In this document: positions 1 through 6,185 of the stretch, in pieces
How the letters are laid out: every line of letters begins with the position of its first letter
Numbering within the stretch: the first letter of the stretch is position 1
From: CF-161 sp035638495
GTDB taxonomy: Bacteria > Chloroflexota > Dormibacteria > Dormibacterales > Dormibacteraceae
Assembly (NCBI GenBank): GCA_035638495.1
Contig: DASQZW010000261.1
Coordinates: 1-25,765 of the forward strand
DNA: 25,765 bases
Reading direction: 5' to 3'
The notes under the pieces: model-generated
The model's input: only the letters and a program-made list of their open reading frames with translations
The model's database searches: none
Told to the model about the DNA's origin: nothing
Translations under genes and position numbers: made by a program

Positions 1-22
1 CGACCGCCGGCGGGCGCCGTGG

Positions 23-604
23 GTGCGGCTCCGCGTCCGGTGGCCGCGCGGGTGGACGCCGCCCCGGCCCCGGCCCCCGACCGCCAGTCCGCTGAACGGC
101 GGCGTCGATGCCGCGGGAGACGGTCCGCCGTGCTTGCGTCACCCCGGCCTGCCGGCGGTCGGCGCCTGCGTCATCTGCGCCGGCGCGCTGTGCGGCCCGT
201 GCGCGTCGCTGGTCCATCCGGCGGGCTGCGCGTCGTGCGTCTGGCGGCTGGGCCGCCGGGTGCAGCTGCGCGCGATCGGGGCGATCGTGGGCTTCGCCGC
301 CGCGTTCGCCCTGGTGCTCGCGATGGGGGTGGCGACGATTCGGGCGCCGCTGGCGGTGAGCCTGCTGGCGGCCTACCTGGTCTCGGCGACCGCGCTGGGG
401 ATCACGGTCATGGCCGGCCGTATGTGGCGCTCGGGGTGGCACGACGAGCCGCGCGACATGGACCTGGGCGTGACCTTCCTGGTGTGGGTGGGCCTCCTGA
501 TCGGCTGGCTCGGTGCGCCGGTGCTGCTGGCGAAGATGGCGAGCGATGTCGGGCGGGGCGGGCGCCTGGCCAGCATCGCGTCCGACGCGCTGATGCAGGC
601 CTGA
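23..604 (+). CDS. Small membrane protein with N-terminal zinc-ribbon/B-box-like motif (start uncertain)
   Basis: Predicted integral membrane protein of unknown function. The first 45 residues are Pro/Arg-rich and low in information. A compact Cys/His cluster follows at about residues 41-72 (CLRHP, CVIC, CGPC and CASC elements), the spacing seen in B-box-like zinc-binding N-termini of many high-GC membrane proteins. Three hydrophobic segments follow at roughly residues 82-106, 107-131 and 148-170. The GTG at 23 is only the first start available in this window. The frame is open to the left edge, so the true start may lie upstream and the gene may be partial. No strong ribosome site is visible. 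The downstream gene converges on it, so it does not share an operon with what follows. Zinc binding is inferred from the cysteines; no enzymatic motif is visible. Confidence 0.6.
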   Translation: MRLRVRWPRGWTPPRPRPPTASPLNGGVDAAGDGPPCLRHPGLPAVGACVICAGALCGPCASLVHPAGCASCVWRLGRRVQLRAIGAIVGFAAAFALVLAMGVATIRAPLAVSLLAAYLVSATALGITVMAGRMWRSGWHDEPRDMDLGVTFLVWVGLLIGWLGAPVLLAKMASDVGRGGRLASIASDALMQA

Positions 605-633
605 ACGGCGAGTGCGAGGTTGCCATGACCGAC

Positions 634-652
634 GGTGACCGTCACGGTCACC
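634..652. terminator. Perfect hairpin between convergent genes
   Basis: GGTGACCG (634-641) and CGGTCACC (645-652) form a perfect 8-bp inverted repeat with a 3-base loop. It lies in the 88-base gap between the stop codons of two convergent genes. No T-run follows, so this would be a U-tail-less bidirectional terminator of the kind common in high-GC genomes. A protein-binding dyad is the alternative. Confidence 0.45.
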
Positions 653-692
653 CGGCACCTCGCTCACGTCACGGCTGGCCCGCCGGGGCTCG

Positions 693-1055
693 TCAGCCGA
701 ACGCCTCGAGCGGGCTCGCGTGGCGCGGCTGGTAGAGGCCGAGACTGCCGAAGCCGGGCACCTGCAGGCGCGTCAAGCGCCCGAAGCCGGCGTCAGTGAC
801 GGGCTCCACGAACTCGACTCCCTTCGCTTCCAGCTCCCGCCGGGTCGCCTCTAGGTCCTCGCACATCAGGAACAGCTCGGCCGTGCCCTGCTCGGCGCCC
901 TCGGCCGGGTGGCACGCCAGCTCTCCGGGCGGCAGCGCGAAGATCAGCCAGCCGCCGCCGGCGTCGACCGCGTCCAGGCCAAGCACGTCGCGGAAGAAGG
1001 CGCGCGCCGCCTCGGGGTCGCGGGCGTAGAGGATCGTGTGTACGCCGCCTATCAC
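693..1055 (-). CDS. VOC (glyoxalase/bleomycin-resistance fold) family protein
   Basis: 120-residue single-domain protein of the vicinal-oxygen-chelate superfamily, cytoplasmic. The N-terminus (GVHTILYARDPEAARAFF) is the typical first beta-alpha module, in which the helix follows 'D-P/V-x-A-A-x-F-F'. The C-terminus ends in a matching module with a GxGxLTRLQVPGFG-type strand pair. Candidate metal ligands are His6, His48 and Glu60, placed as in other small VOC proteins. The superfamily covers lactoylglutathione lyases, dioxygenases and antibiotic-binding proteins, and the substrate cannot be read here. The start ATG at 1055 is 50 bases from the divergent cupin gene, so the two probably share a control region. 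Confidence 0.85.
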   Translation of the reverse strand: MIGGVHTILYARDPEAARAFFRDVLGLDAVDAGGGWLIFALPPGELACHPAEGAEQGTAELFLMCEDLEATRRELEAKGVEFVEPVTDAGFGRLTRLQVPGFGSLGLYQPRHASPLEAFG

Positions 1056-1105
1056 AGCCCGACACTAGCACCCGGCCGCCCGGTGGACTACCGTACGGAG
1101 GCGGA

Positions 1106-1441
1106 ATGCCCTTCATCCGGACGAGCGCGCTGCCGCCCAGAGAACCACTCCCCGGCTGGGTGGGCCGCTTCTTCCACTCCGAGCACCTGACCTTCGTGTA
1201 CTACGAGGTCGCTCCCGGCGCGCAGGTGCACCCCCACCGCCACGAGAACGAGGAGGTCTGGAACGTCGTCGAGGGTGAGCTCGAAATGACGGTCGACGGC
1301 GCCACCACGGTGCTGCGGCCGGGTGAGGCTGCCGTCGTGCCAGCCGACGTCGAGCACGCCGCGCGCGCCCTCGGTCGATGCCGCGCGATCGTGGTGGACT
1401 ACCCGGCACGCGACTCGGTGGGCGGCGTGGACGTCCGCTGA
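1106..1441 (+). CDS. Small cupin-domain protein
   Basis: 111-residue single-cupin protein, probably cytoplasmic. Cupin motif 1 is clear at residues 38-59 (PGAQVHPHRHENEEVW), giving His42/His44/His46 and Glu49/Glu50 as metal-binding candidates. Motif 2 is at residues 72-84 (RPGEAAVVPADVEH) and ends in His84. Small cupins of this type include isomerases, dioxygenases and sugar- or ligand-binding proteins; no specific substrate can be assigned. The ATG at 1106 is preceded by a good purine-rich ribosome site (GGAGG). The gene is divergent from the VOC gene. The 126-base gap to the sigma-factor gene suggests a separate transcription unit. Confidence 0.85.
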   Translation: MPFIRTSALPPREPLPGWVGRFFHSEHLTFVYYEVAPGAQVHPHRHENEEVWNVVEGELEMTVDGATTVLRPGEAAVVPADVEHAARALGRCRAIVVDYPARDSVGGVDVR

Positions 1442-1454
1442 CGGCGCCCTCTCT

Positions 1455-1479
1455 GGGACAATGTGCGCGCACCGTCGTC
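1455..1479 (+). promoter_or_regulatory. Candidate ECF-type promoter upstream of the sigma-factor operon
   Basis: GGGAC (1455-1459) and CGTC (1476-1479) are separated by 16 bases, about 90 bases upstream of the sigma-factor start. ECF sigma factors often recognise GGAAC-like -35 and CGTC/CGTT-like -10 elements and drive their own operon. The -35 differs from consensus by one base, and such short motifs occur by chance in GC-rich DNA. Confidence 0.25.
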
Positions 1480-1567
1480 GTTATCGATGTTCGAGACGTC
1501 CTGGAGAAGAAATGGGGTGCGCATCAAATCATGGGTGGGTGAAATGGACCAGGAGGCAGTGAGCCCG

Positions 1568-2071
1568 ATGGTCGGCGCAACGAACGACGCGAGCCTCGTC
1601 GCCCGGACGCAGTCGGGCGACGAGACAGCATGGAAAGCGATCGTCGAGCTCCACTGGATGCGGGTGTGGAGCCTGAGCCGAATCATCGTTCGAGACCAGC
1701 AGGGCGCCGAGGAGGTGGCCCAGGAGACATTTCGGGTGGCCCGGGAGCGGCTCGGGGCGTCTGGAGGCGACGCCGCGCTCTGCCCCTGGATCCAGGCGGT
1801 GTGCCGCGAGCGCGCCCTGGACGAGCTGCGGCGCCGTGCGCGGCAGCCCCGTCAGGCCGCCGAGGACCGGCCGGTCGACCGCCCCGACGTGGAACGTGCG
1901 ATCGGCGCGCTGGAGCAGGAGGATCGCGAGGCGCTCCTGATGACCGAGGCCGGGTCGACGCCCGAGGATCTCGCAGCGGCGCTGGGAGTGCCGGCGCCGA
2001 TGATCAGGTCCCGCTGCGCACGAGCGCGGGCCGGACTGCTGGAGGCGCTGCAGCGGGGAGGTGCCCCATGA
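1568..2071 (+). CDS. ECF-subfamily RNA polymerase sigma factor
   Basis: 167-residue sigma-70-like protein with two domains and no C-terminal extension. Region 2 spans about residues 8-62 (ASLVARTQSGDETAW, then the -10-reading segment AEEVAQETFRVARE). Region 4 spans about 108-161 (AIGALEQEDREALLM, then the HTH TPEDLAAALGVPAPMIRSRC). The ATG at 1568 is preferred because AGGAGG (1551-1556) lies 11 bases upstream. In-frame starts further upstream (1463, 1487, 1543) add residues unlike sigma region 1/2. The last codons overlap the next gene by 4 bases (ATGA), implying translational coupling to the ZAS-FHA protein, its likely partner. Region 2 matches less well than in classical ECFs, so the group assignment is open. 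Confidence 0.85.
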   Translation: MVGATNDASLVARTQSGDETAWKAIVELHWMRVWSLSRIIVRDQQGAEEVAQETFRVARERLGASGGDAALCPWIQAVCRERALDELRRRARQPRQAAEDRPVDRPDVERAIGALEQEDREALLMTEAGSTPEDLAAALGVPAPMIRSRCARARAGLLEALQRGGAP

Positions 2072-2811
2072 ACGACATGCAGAGGCTCCTCGAGCAGCAC
2101 GACCGGGTTCGGCAGCTGCTGCTGGAAGGGGAGAGCACGCCGGAAGTCGAGCAGCACGTCGCCACGTGCCTGGTCTGCGGGTCGATCGCGGCCAAGCTCG
2201 CGGAGGTCGAGCGGTCGATCCACGCCGTCCCCGAGCCGCGGCAGGAGCTGCTCGGAAAGATCCTGCGCAGGACGTCGCGGCCGCGACCGGAGGCCGAGCT
2301 GCAGCCGTCGCCGGCCGGAGCCGCGATCGACCAGCCCCGCCAGCCCCACGGCCGGATCGAGATGCTCTTTCCGGCCGAATCGCAGGGCGACGCTGGCGCG
2401 TCGAGCCCCGGCTTCGTGCCGCTGGTCCTGGCCGTCGAGGCCGACCGGCATCCGAGCGACGGCCCGGCCTCGCGGCCCATGGAACGCGTCATCATCGTGA
2501 GCCGGTACCCGATCCTCGTCGGCCGCGGTCCCGACATGGACGTGCCGATCTGGGACCGGTCCGTCTCGCGCCGGCATGCCGAGATCGACTGGCGCGACGA
2601 CGCCTGGAGCATCCGCGACCTGGAGTCGACCAACGGCACGCGGGTCGACGGCTCGCTGCTGGGTCCCTCCGAGGTCCGGCCGCTCGCTCCCGGCGACCGG
2701 ATCGACCTCGGGTTCTACGCGCGGCTCACGGTGCGCAGCCTGCTCCCCGTGCTGCATCCAAACGGGGTCGGAGGCGAGATCCAGCGCCTGCTGGCCTGGG
2801 CCGGCCGTTAG
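2068..2811 (+). CDS. ZAS-motif + FHA-domain protein, putative cytoplasmic anti-sigma factor
   Basis: 247-residue soluble protein with two modules. Residues about 1-68 are helical and contain H30-x3-C34-x2-C37 (HVATCLVC), the signature of zinc-binding anti-sigma (ZAS) domains. A Pro/Ala-rich linker covers about 70-115. Residues about 139-225 form an FHA domain with the expected GR (152-153), SRRH (167-170) and NGT (189-191) phosphothreonine-binding motifs. No transmembrane segment is present, unlike most membrane-bound anti-sigma factors. The 4-base overlap with the sigma gene supports a sigma/anti-sigma pair. Known: FHA domains bind phosphothreonine peptides. Inferred: sigma release may respond to a Ser/Thr-kinase signal. 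Alternatively the zinc motif is structural and the protein is only an FHA adaptor. Confidence 0.8.
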   Translation: MNDMQRLLEQHDRVRQLLLEGESTPEVEQHVATCLVCGSIAAKLAEVERSIHAVPEPRQELLGKILRRTSRPRPEAELQPSPAGAAIDQPRQPHGRIEMLFPAESQGDAGASSPGFVPLVLAVEADRHPSDGPASRPMERVIIVSRYPILVGRGPDMDVPIWDRSVSRRHAEIDWRDDAWSIRDLESTNGTRVDGSLLGPSEVRPLAPGDRIDLGFYARLTVRSLLPVLHPNGVGGEIQRLLAWAGR

Positions 2812-2817
2812 CGGCGG

Positions 2818-3609
2818 GTGGGGATCTCCATCGCGTTCGACCGGGCGGCCGAGTACTACGACGACACGCGCCGCCTGCTGCCGGGGACCCAGTCGGCACT
2901 CATCGGCCAGCTCGCCGGCGAGCTGCGCGGCCGCGGCCGCTGCCTGGAGGTCGGGGTCGGCACCGGCCGGATCGCCCTCGACCTGCACCGGAGCGGCGTC
3001 GAGATGGCGGGCGTGGACCTGTCGGCCCCGATGCTGCGCAAGCTCGTCGAAAAGGCGGGCGGTGAGGCGCCGTTCCCGCTCGCGGTCGCTGATGCCATCG
3101 CCCTGCCGATCGGCGACCGCCGCGTCGGCGCCGTGGTGATCTGCCACGTGCTGCACCTGATCGAATCCTGGCGTCAGGCAGTCGAGGAGCTGGTGCGGGT
3201 CGTCCGGCCGGGCGGCGTGATCCTGGTGGAATCCGCCACCCGGGCCGACAGCGCCGCCGGCCAGGCGATCCGGCACTTCTGGGCCGCGGCCGGGCCCGGC
3301 GACCGCCACCACCGGCCGGGCCTGACCGATCTCACCGCACTGGACACGATGCTCGGCGAGCGGGGCTTCCGTACGCGCCTCCTTCCGTCCGTGACCGAAC
3401 GGAGGAAGGTGAGCCTGGCGGAGATCATCGATGGTCTGGAGGCGGGCGTGCAGTCGGCGTGCTGGGTGCTCAGCGAGGCCGCGCGCCGTTCGGCGGCGGC
3501 GGCCACCCGGGAGTGGGCGCGGGGTCGCTTCGGCTCGCTGGACGCGCCGCATCCGACGGACCAGACGATCACCTGGCGCGCGTACGACGCGCCGGGCGCA
3601 GCGGCCTAG
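2818..3609 (+). CDS. Class I SAM-dependent methyltransferase
   Basis: 263-residue cytoplasmic methyltransferase of the Methyltransf_11/UbiE-like type. Motif I is at residues 43-50 (LEVGVGTG), the acidic end of strand 2 at Asp67 (GVDLSAPML), a motif II-like AVVICHVLHLI follows, and RVVRPGGVILVES is the canonical post-motif strand. The C-terminal third (about 165-263) is alpha-helical and family-specific. The GTG start at 2818 lies 6 bases after the ZAS-FHA stop, so co-transcription is very likely. The methyl acceptor cannot be inferred. Pairing with an SRPBCC ligand-binding protein and an amidohydrolase suggests a small-molecule substrate. Confidence 0.85.
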   Translation: MGISIAFDRAAEYYDDTRRLLPGTQSALIGQLAGELRGRGRCLEVGVGTGRIALDLHRSGVEMAGVDLSAPMLRKLVEKAGGEAPFPLAVADAIALPIGDRRVGAVVICHVLHLIESWRQAVEELVRVVRPGGVILVESATRADSAAGQAIRHFWAAAGPGDRHHRPGLTDLTALDTMLGERGFRTRLLPSVTERRKVSLAEIIDGLEAGVQSACWVLSEAARRSAAAATREWARGRFGSLDAPHPTDQTITWRAYDAPGAAA

Positions 3610-3615
3610 CGCCGG

Positions 3616-4071
3616 ATGGCGCGCGTCCACTTCCGGCTCCACACCGACCTCGAACCGGCGTCGGTCCTTGCGGCGTTGACGGACTTCGGACCGAGCCGCG
3701 CCGACACGTGGCCCAACGTGGACATCGCGCACCTCGAGGTCCACGACTCGGGGCCCGGGTGGGCGGACGTGACCGAGGGCAGCTCGGTCGCCGGCGGCGT
3801 GTGGGAGCGGCTGCGCTACGACTGGGCCGAGGTCGACCGTCTCTCGGCGGTCACCGTCGAATCGAACACGTGGGCGCCCGGCAGCCGGTGGGACTACCGT
3901 CTGGCGCCCGCCGACGGCGGCGGGACCGACGTCGAGGTGCGCGTGCTGCGGACCGGTCGCGGCGCCAGGGGCCGGCTCCTCGGCGCCTTCATCGCCGTCT
4001 TCGGAGCGCGCCGCCTGCGCGGTGACATGAAGCGGGCGCTGGCCCGCACCGCCGCCCGCCGGGCAGGATAG
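3616..4071 (+). CDS. SRPBCC (START/polyketide-cyclase fold) family protein
   Basis: 151-residue protein with the layout of small SRPBCC proteins. An N-terminal strand-helix (RVHFRLHTDLEPASVLAALTDF) is followed by alternating strands (WADVTEGS, WERLRYDW, SRWDYRLAP, TDVEVRVLR) and a long C-terminal helix (about 118-148). The fold makes a hydrophobic ligand cavity and serves as cyclase, hydrolase or ligand carrier. No catalytic signature is visible. It starts 6 bases after the methyltransferase and ends 2 bases before the amidohydrolase. The very basic C-terminus (RRLRGDMKRALARTAARRAG) is notable. Fold is fairly sure, function unknown. Confidence 0.7.
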   Translation: MARVHFRLHTDLEPASVLAALTDFGPSRADTWPNVDIAHLEVHDSGPGWADVTEGSSVAGGVWERLRYDWAEVDRLSAVTVESNTWAPGSRWDYRLAPADGGGTDVEVRVLRTGRGARGRLLGAFIAVFGARRLRGDMKRALARTAARRAG

Positions 4072-4073
4072 CC

Positions 4074-4892
4074 GTGGTCGTCGACGCGCACCAGCACTTC
4101 TGGGATCCCCGGCGCGCGTACTACGCGTGGCTCACGGATGAGCGGGCGGCGATCCGGCGGCCGTTCACGCCGGACGACCTGCGGCCCGTGCTGCGGGCGA
4201 ACGGCGTGGACCGCACCGTCGTCATCGAGGCGCGGTCCAGCCTCGAGGAGACCCGCGAACTTCTCGCCCTGGCCGAGGCCACGGACTTCCTCGCCGGGGT
4301 CGTCGGCTGGGTCGACCTGACCGGCCACGACGTGGGCGCCCAGGTCGCGGACCTGCGGAACGGAGTGGGCGGGCGATATCTGGCCGGCATCCGGCACATC
4401 GCGCGGGCGGAGCCCGACGCCGAGTGGCTGCTTCGCCCGGACGTCCTCCGCGGCCTGGCCGCGGTGGCCGACGCGGGGCTCGTCTGCGACCTGATCGTCA
4501 CGGCGCGGGAGATGCCGGCCGCGGCGGAGGCGGCCCGGCGTCTGCCCGCGCTCGCGTTCGTGGTCGAGCACCTGGGTGTGCCGGCGGTGCGCGCGGGCGA
4601 CGACCCGGCCTGGGCGGCGGGCATGGCGCCCCTCGGCGACCTCGCCAACGTCAGCTGCAAGGTGTCGGGCCTGGTGGTCGGGCGCGCCGAGGAGCTGGCG
4701 CCGTTCGTGGACCGCGTCGTGGGCTGGTTCGGCGAGGACCGCCTGCTGTACGGGTCCGACTGGCCGGTCTGCCTGCTCGGCGCGACCTACGAGGAGATCA
4801 TGGGCCGGCTGCGCGATGTCACGGCTGCGCTGCCGGCGCCCGCCCAGGCGAAGCTCCTGGGCGAGAACGCGCGGCGCGTCTACCGGCTCTGA
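4074..4892 (+). CDS. Amidohydrolase-family (COG3618-like) TIM-barrel hydrolase, probable lactonase
   Basis: 272-residue metal-dependent hydrolase of the amidohydrolase-2 type. The N-terminal strand carries the metal motif HxH in DAHQHFWDP (residues 4-12). Later strands show RHIARAEPDAEWL, a VVEHLGVP histidine and the terminal YGSDWPVCLL, whose Asp is the usual catalytic/metal residue. This set is typical of L-fuconolactonase/rhamnonolactonase relatives and 2-pyrone-4,6-dicarboxylate lactonases. The exact lactone is not predictable. The GTG at 4074 is supported by a GGCAGGAT ribosome site and the 2-base gap to the SRPBCC gene. It is the last gene of the sigma-factor operon; the next gene converges with only 8 bases between. 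Confidence 0.85.
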   Translation: MVVDAHQHFWDPRRAYYAWLTDERAAIRRPFTPDDLRPVLRANGVDRTVVIEARSSLEETRELLALAEATDFLAGVVGWVDLTGHDVGAQVADLRNGVGGRYLAGIRHIARAEPDAEWLLRPDVLRGLAAVADAGLVCDLIVTAREMPAAAEAARRLPALAFVVEHLGVPAVRAGDDPAWAAGMAPLGDLANVSCKVSGLVVGRAEELAPFVDRVVGWFGEDRLLYGSDWPVCLLGATYEEIMGRLRDVTAALPAPAQAKLLGENARRVYRL

Positions 4893-4900
4893 GCGCTCGT

Positions 4901-5110
4901 CTAGCGGCGCTCGATGGTCGCGATGTGCTGGTAGTTGTAGCTCAGGCGACCGCCGGGCTCGCTCGCCGGCTCGATGAACACGACGAGGCCGTCCGCCGCG
5001 TCGAGTGTGCCGACCATCCGGCCCTCGACCGCGTGGCCGCCCGCACTGGGCGTGAGCTGCACCGCGACGTCGGCGCCGTTGAGCGCGTGAATCTCCTCGA
5101 CAGTTGGCAT
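4901..5110 (-). CDS. Small conserved-type protein of unknown function
   Basis: 69-residue protein with no recognised domain. It reads as a short helix (TVEEIHALNG) followed by four or five predicted strands (DVAVQLTPS, AVEGRMVGTLD, GLVVFIEPAS, GRLSYNYQHIATIERR). This pattern suits a small SH3/Sm-like beta-barrel. No signal peptide, cysteine or membrane segment is present. The ATG at 5110 follows the M56 metallopeptidase stop by 19 bases on the same strand, so they are probably co-transcribed. Function cannot be inferred; an accessory or adaptor role for the peptidase is only a possibility. The even composition and clean fit to the gap support a real gene. Confidence 0.6.
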   Translation of the reverse strand: MPTVEEIHALNGADVAVQLTPSAGGHAVEGRMVGTLDAADGLVVFIEPASEPGGRLSYNYQHIATIERR

Positions 5111-5129
5111 GCGCGCCAGGATAGCGTGC

Positions 5130-5939
5130 TCAGATGCTGAGGAGCTGGGCGATGTTGAGGATCGCGCAGCCGACCACGGCGGCGGCGAAGGGGAATCCGA
5201 TCAGCGACGTGGCAACGGTCACGGCGGCCGGCCGCGGCGTGGGGAGGGGGTCGCCGAGGAGCTGAGCGACGCGCAGCTGCGAGTCGCCCGCGAACGCCGC
5301 GGCGGCGGGGATCGTCGACCCGAGCCTGAACAGCGCGGCGGCCACGGGTCGCGGCCCGACCCTGCGCAGCGCGGCCTGGTCGGCCCGGAGCTCGGCCCGC
5401 TCCATCCGCCGGCGCGACCACCACCGGGCGAGTGGGAAGAACACGAGCACCTGGGCGGCCGCCTCGCACGCCGCCCGCACCACCGGCTCGCGCTCGCGAA
5501 GGTGCTGGCGCTCGTGGAGCAGCACCGCCTCCAGCTCGCGGTCGTCGAGCTGTTCCGCGAGCCCCTCGCTGACGATGACCCGCGGCCTCCGGGCGCCGGC
5601 GCAGAACGCGATGGGCAGGCTGCTGGAGATGCACTGCACGCGCTCGACGCCGGTCCGGGCGACGCTCGTGCGCAGCCGCGCCGGGAGCTGGTCGGTCCGC
5701 GGCAGGCGACCGACCGTGAGCGCGGCCCGGGCCAGCACGAAGCCCAGCCGGGCGAGCCACGCCACCGCGATGAGGGCCAGGAGGGGGAGCACCGCGAGGA
5801 CCATCAGGCGCGGCCACGAGCCCGGGAGCAGCAGCCGCTCCACGGAGCTCGGGTAGATCGCGACGGTGGCGACGATGATCGCGGTGCCCACCACCGTGAA
5901 CCCCGCGATGGGTCCGTGGCTGCGCGCGCGGGCCACCAT
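5130..5939 (-). CDS. M56-family (BlaR1/MecR1-like) membrane metallopeptidase
   Basis: 269-residue membrane zinc peptidase from the ATG at 5939; a TTG at 6002 would add 21 residues of poor quality with no ribosome site. Two N-terminal membrane segments (about 12-30 and 45-75) precede the catalytic core. The zinc motif HERQH sits at residues 142-146, with downstream ExxxD (AELRAD, about 183-187) supplying the third ligand. A last membrane segment lies near the C-terminus. In BlaR1/MecR1, M56 domains cleave BlaI/MecI repressors after a penicillin-binding sensor domain is acylated. Here no sensor domain is present, so the signal must differ. A BlaI-type repressor is encoded at 7392-7784. The next gene downstream is the 69-residue protein. 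Confidence 0.8.
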   Translation of the reverse strand: MVARARSHGPIAGFTVVGTAIIVATVAIYPSSVERLLLPGSWPRLMVLAVLPLLALIAVAWLARLGFVLARAALTVGRLPRTDQLPARLRTSVARTGVERVQCISSSLPIAFCAGARRPRVIVSEGLAEQLDDRELEAVLLHERQHLREREPVVRAACEAAAQVLVFFPLARWWSRRRMERAELRADQAALRRVGPRPVAAALFRLGSTIPAAAAFAGDSQLRVAQLLGDPLPTPRPAAVTVATSLIGFPFAAAVVGCAILNIAQLLSI

Positions 5940-6080
5940 CACGCCTGGCCGTGGGGCATGGTCGTGCAACTCACCGGTCCAGCTTCCTCCCTTCCTGCCC
6001 AAGTACGCTTCGCGGCGCTCAAGAGACTACCACAGTCTTTTCGTACCTTACCAGCAACGTTCCGGGAGGTCGTCGACTGT

Positions 6081-6102
6081 CAAGCCCACACGTCAGGGCT
6101 TG
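6081..6102. repeat. Perfect 7-8-7 inverted repeat
   Basis: CAAGCCC (6081-6087) and GGGCTTG (6096-6102) are exact reverse complements around an 8-base spacer. It sits between the M56 and thioesterase genes, 5 bases before the CTACT/AGTAG dyad. It could be an operator or an RNA hairpin in the thioesterase leader. Confidence 0.45.
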
Positions 6103-6106
6103 TGTA

Positions 6107-6123
6107 CTACTCCAAAATAGTAG
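6107..6123. promoter_or_regulatory. Candidate BlaI/MecI-type operator
   Basis: CTACT (6107-6111) and AGTAG (6119-6123) form a dyad with a 7-base spacer, within TACTACT...ATAGTAG. BlaI/MecI repressors bind palindromes with TACTACA/TGTAGTA half-sites, and the left half matches 6 of 7 bases. The spacing is longer than canonical. The hexamer AATAGT found here recurs on the minus strand at 7791-7796, just upstream of the BlaI-type gene. Suggestive only. Confidence 0.3.
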
Positions 6124-6185
6124 AGGTCGTCCGCGGAGCGGCAGACCTGCAACCGCTGCGCCGATCGGGTACGTTTCGGCTCGAG

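Larger units (their letters stand above)
5940..6185. promoter_or_regulatory. Divergent control region between M56 peptidase and thioesterase
   Basis: A 246-base region with no convincing gene, less GC-rich than its surroundings. It holds three dyads: AGACT-5-AGTCT (6024-6038), CAAGCCC-8-GGGCTTG (6081-6102) and CTACT-7-AGTAG (6107-6123). It must contain the promoters for both flanking genes. I cannot place -35/-10 boxes with confidence. Confidence 0.5.

Noticed and set aside
1852..3744. Very long minus-strand open frame across the sigma, FHA and methyltransferase genes
   Set aside because: It is antisense to three genes with clear domains. Its translation is Arg/Asp/His/Pro-rich low-information sequence, a common by-product of GC-rich codon use.
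5109..6185. N-terminal extension of the thioesterase frame back to 5109
   Set aside because: This part is antisense to the M56 peptidase and reads as low-complexity charged sequence. The hotdog domain begins only after ATG 6186.
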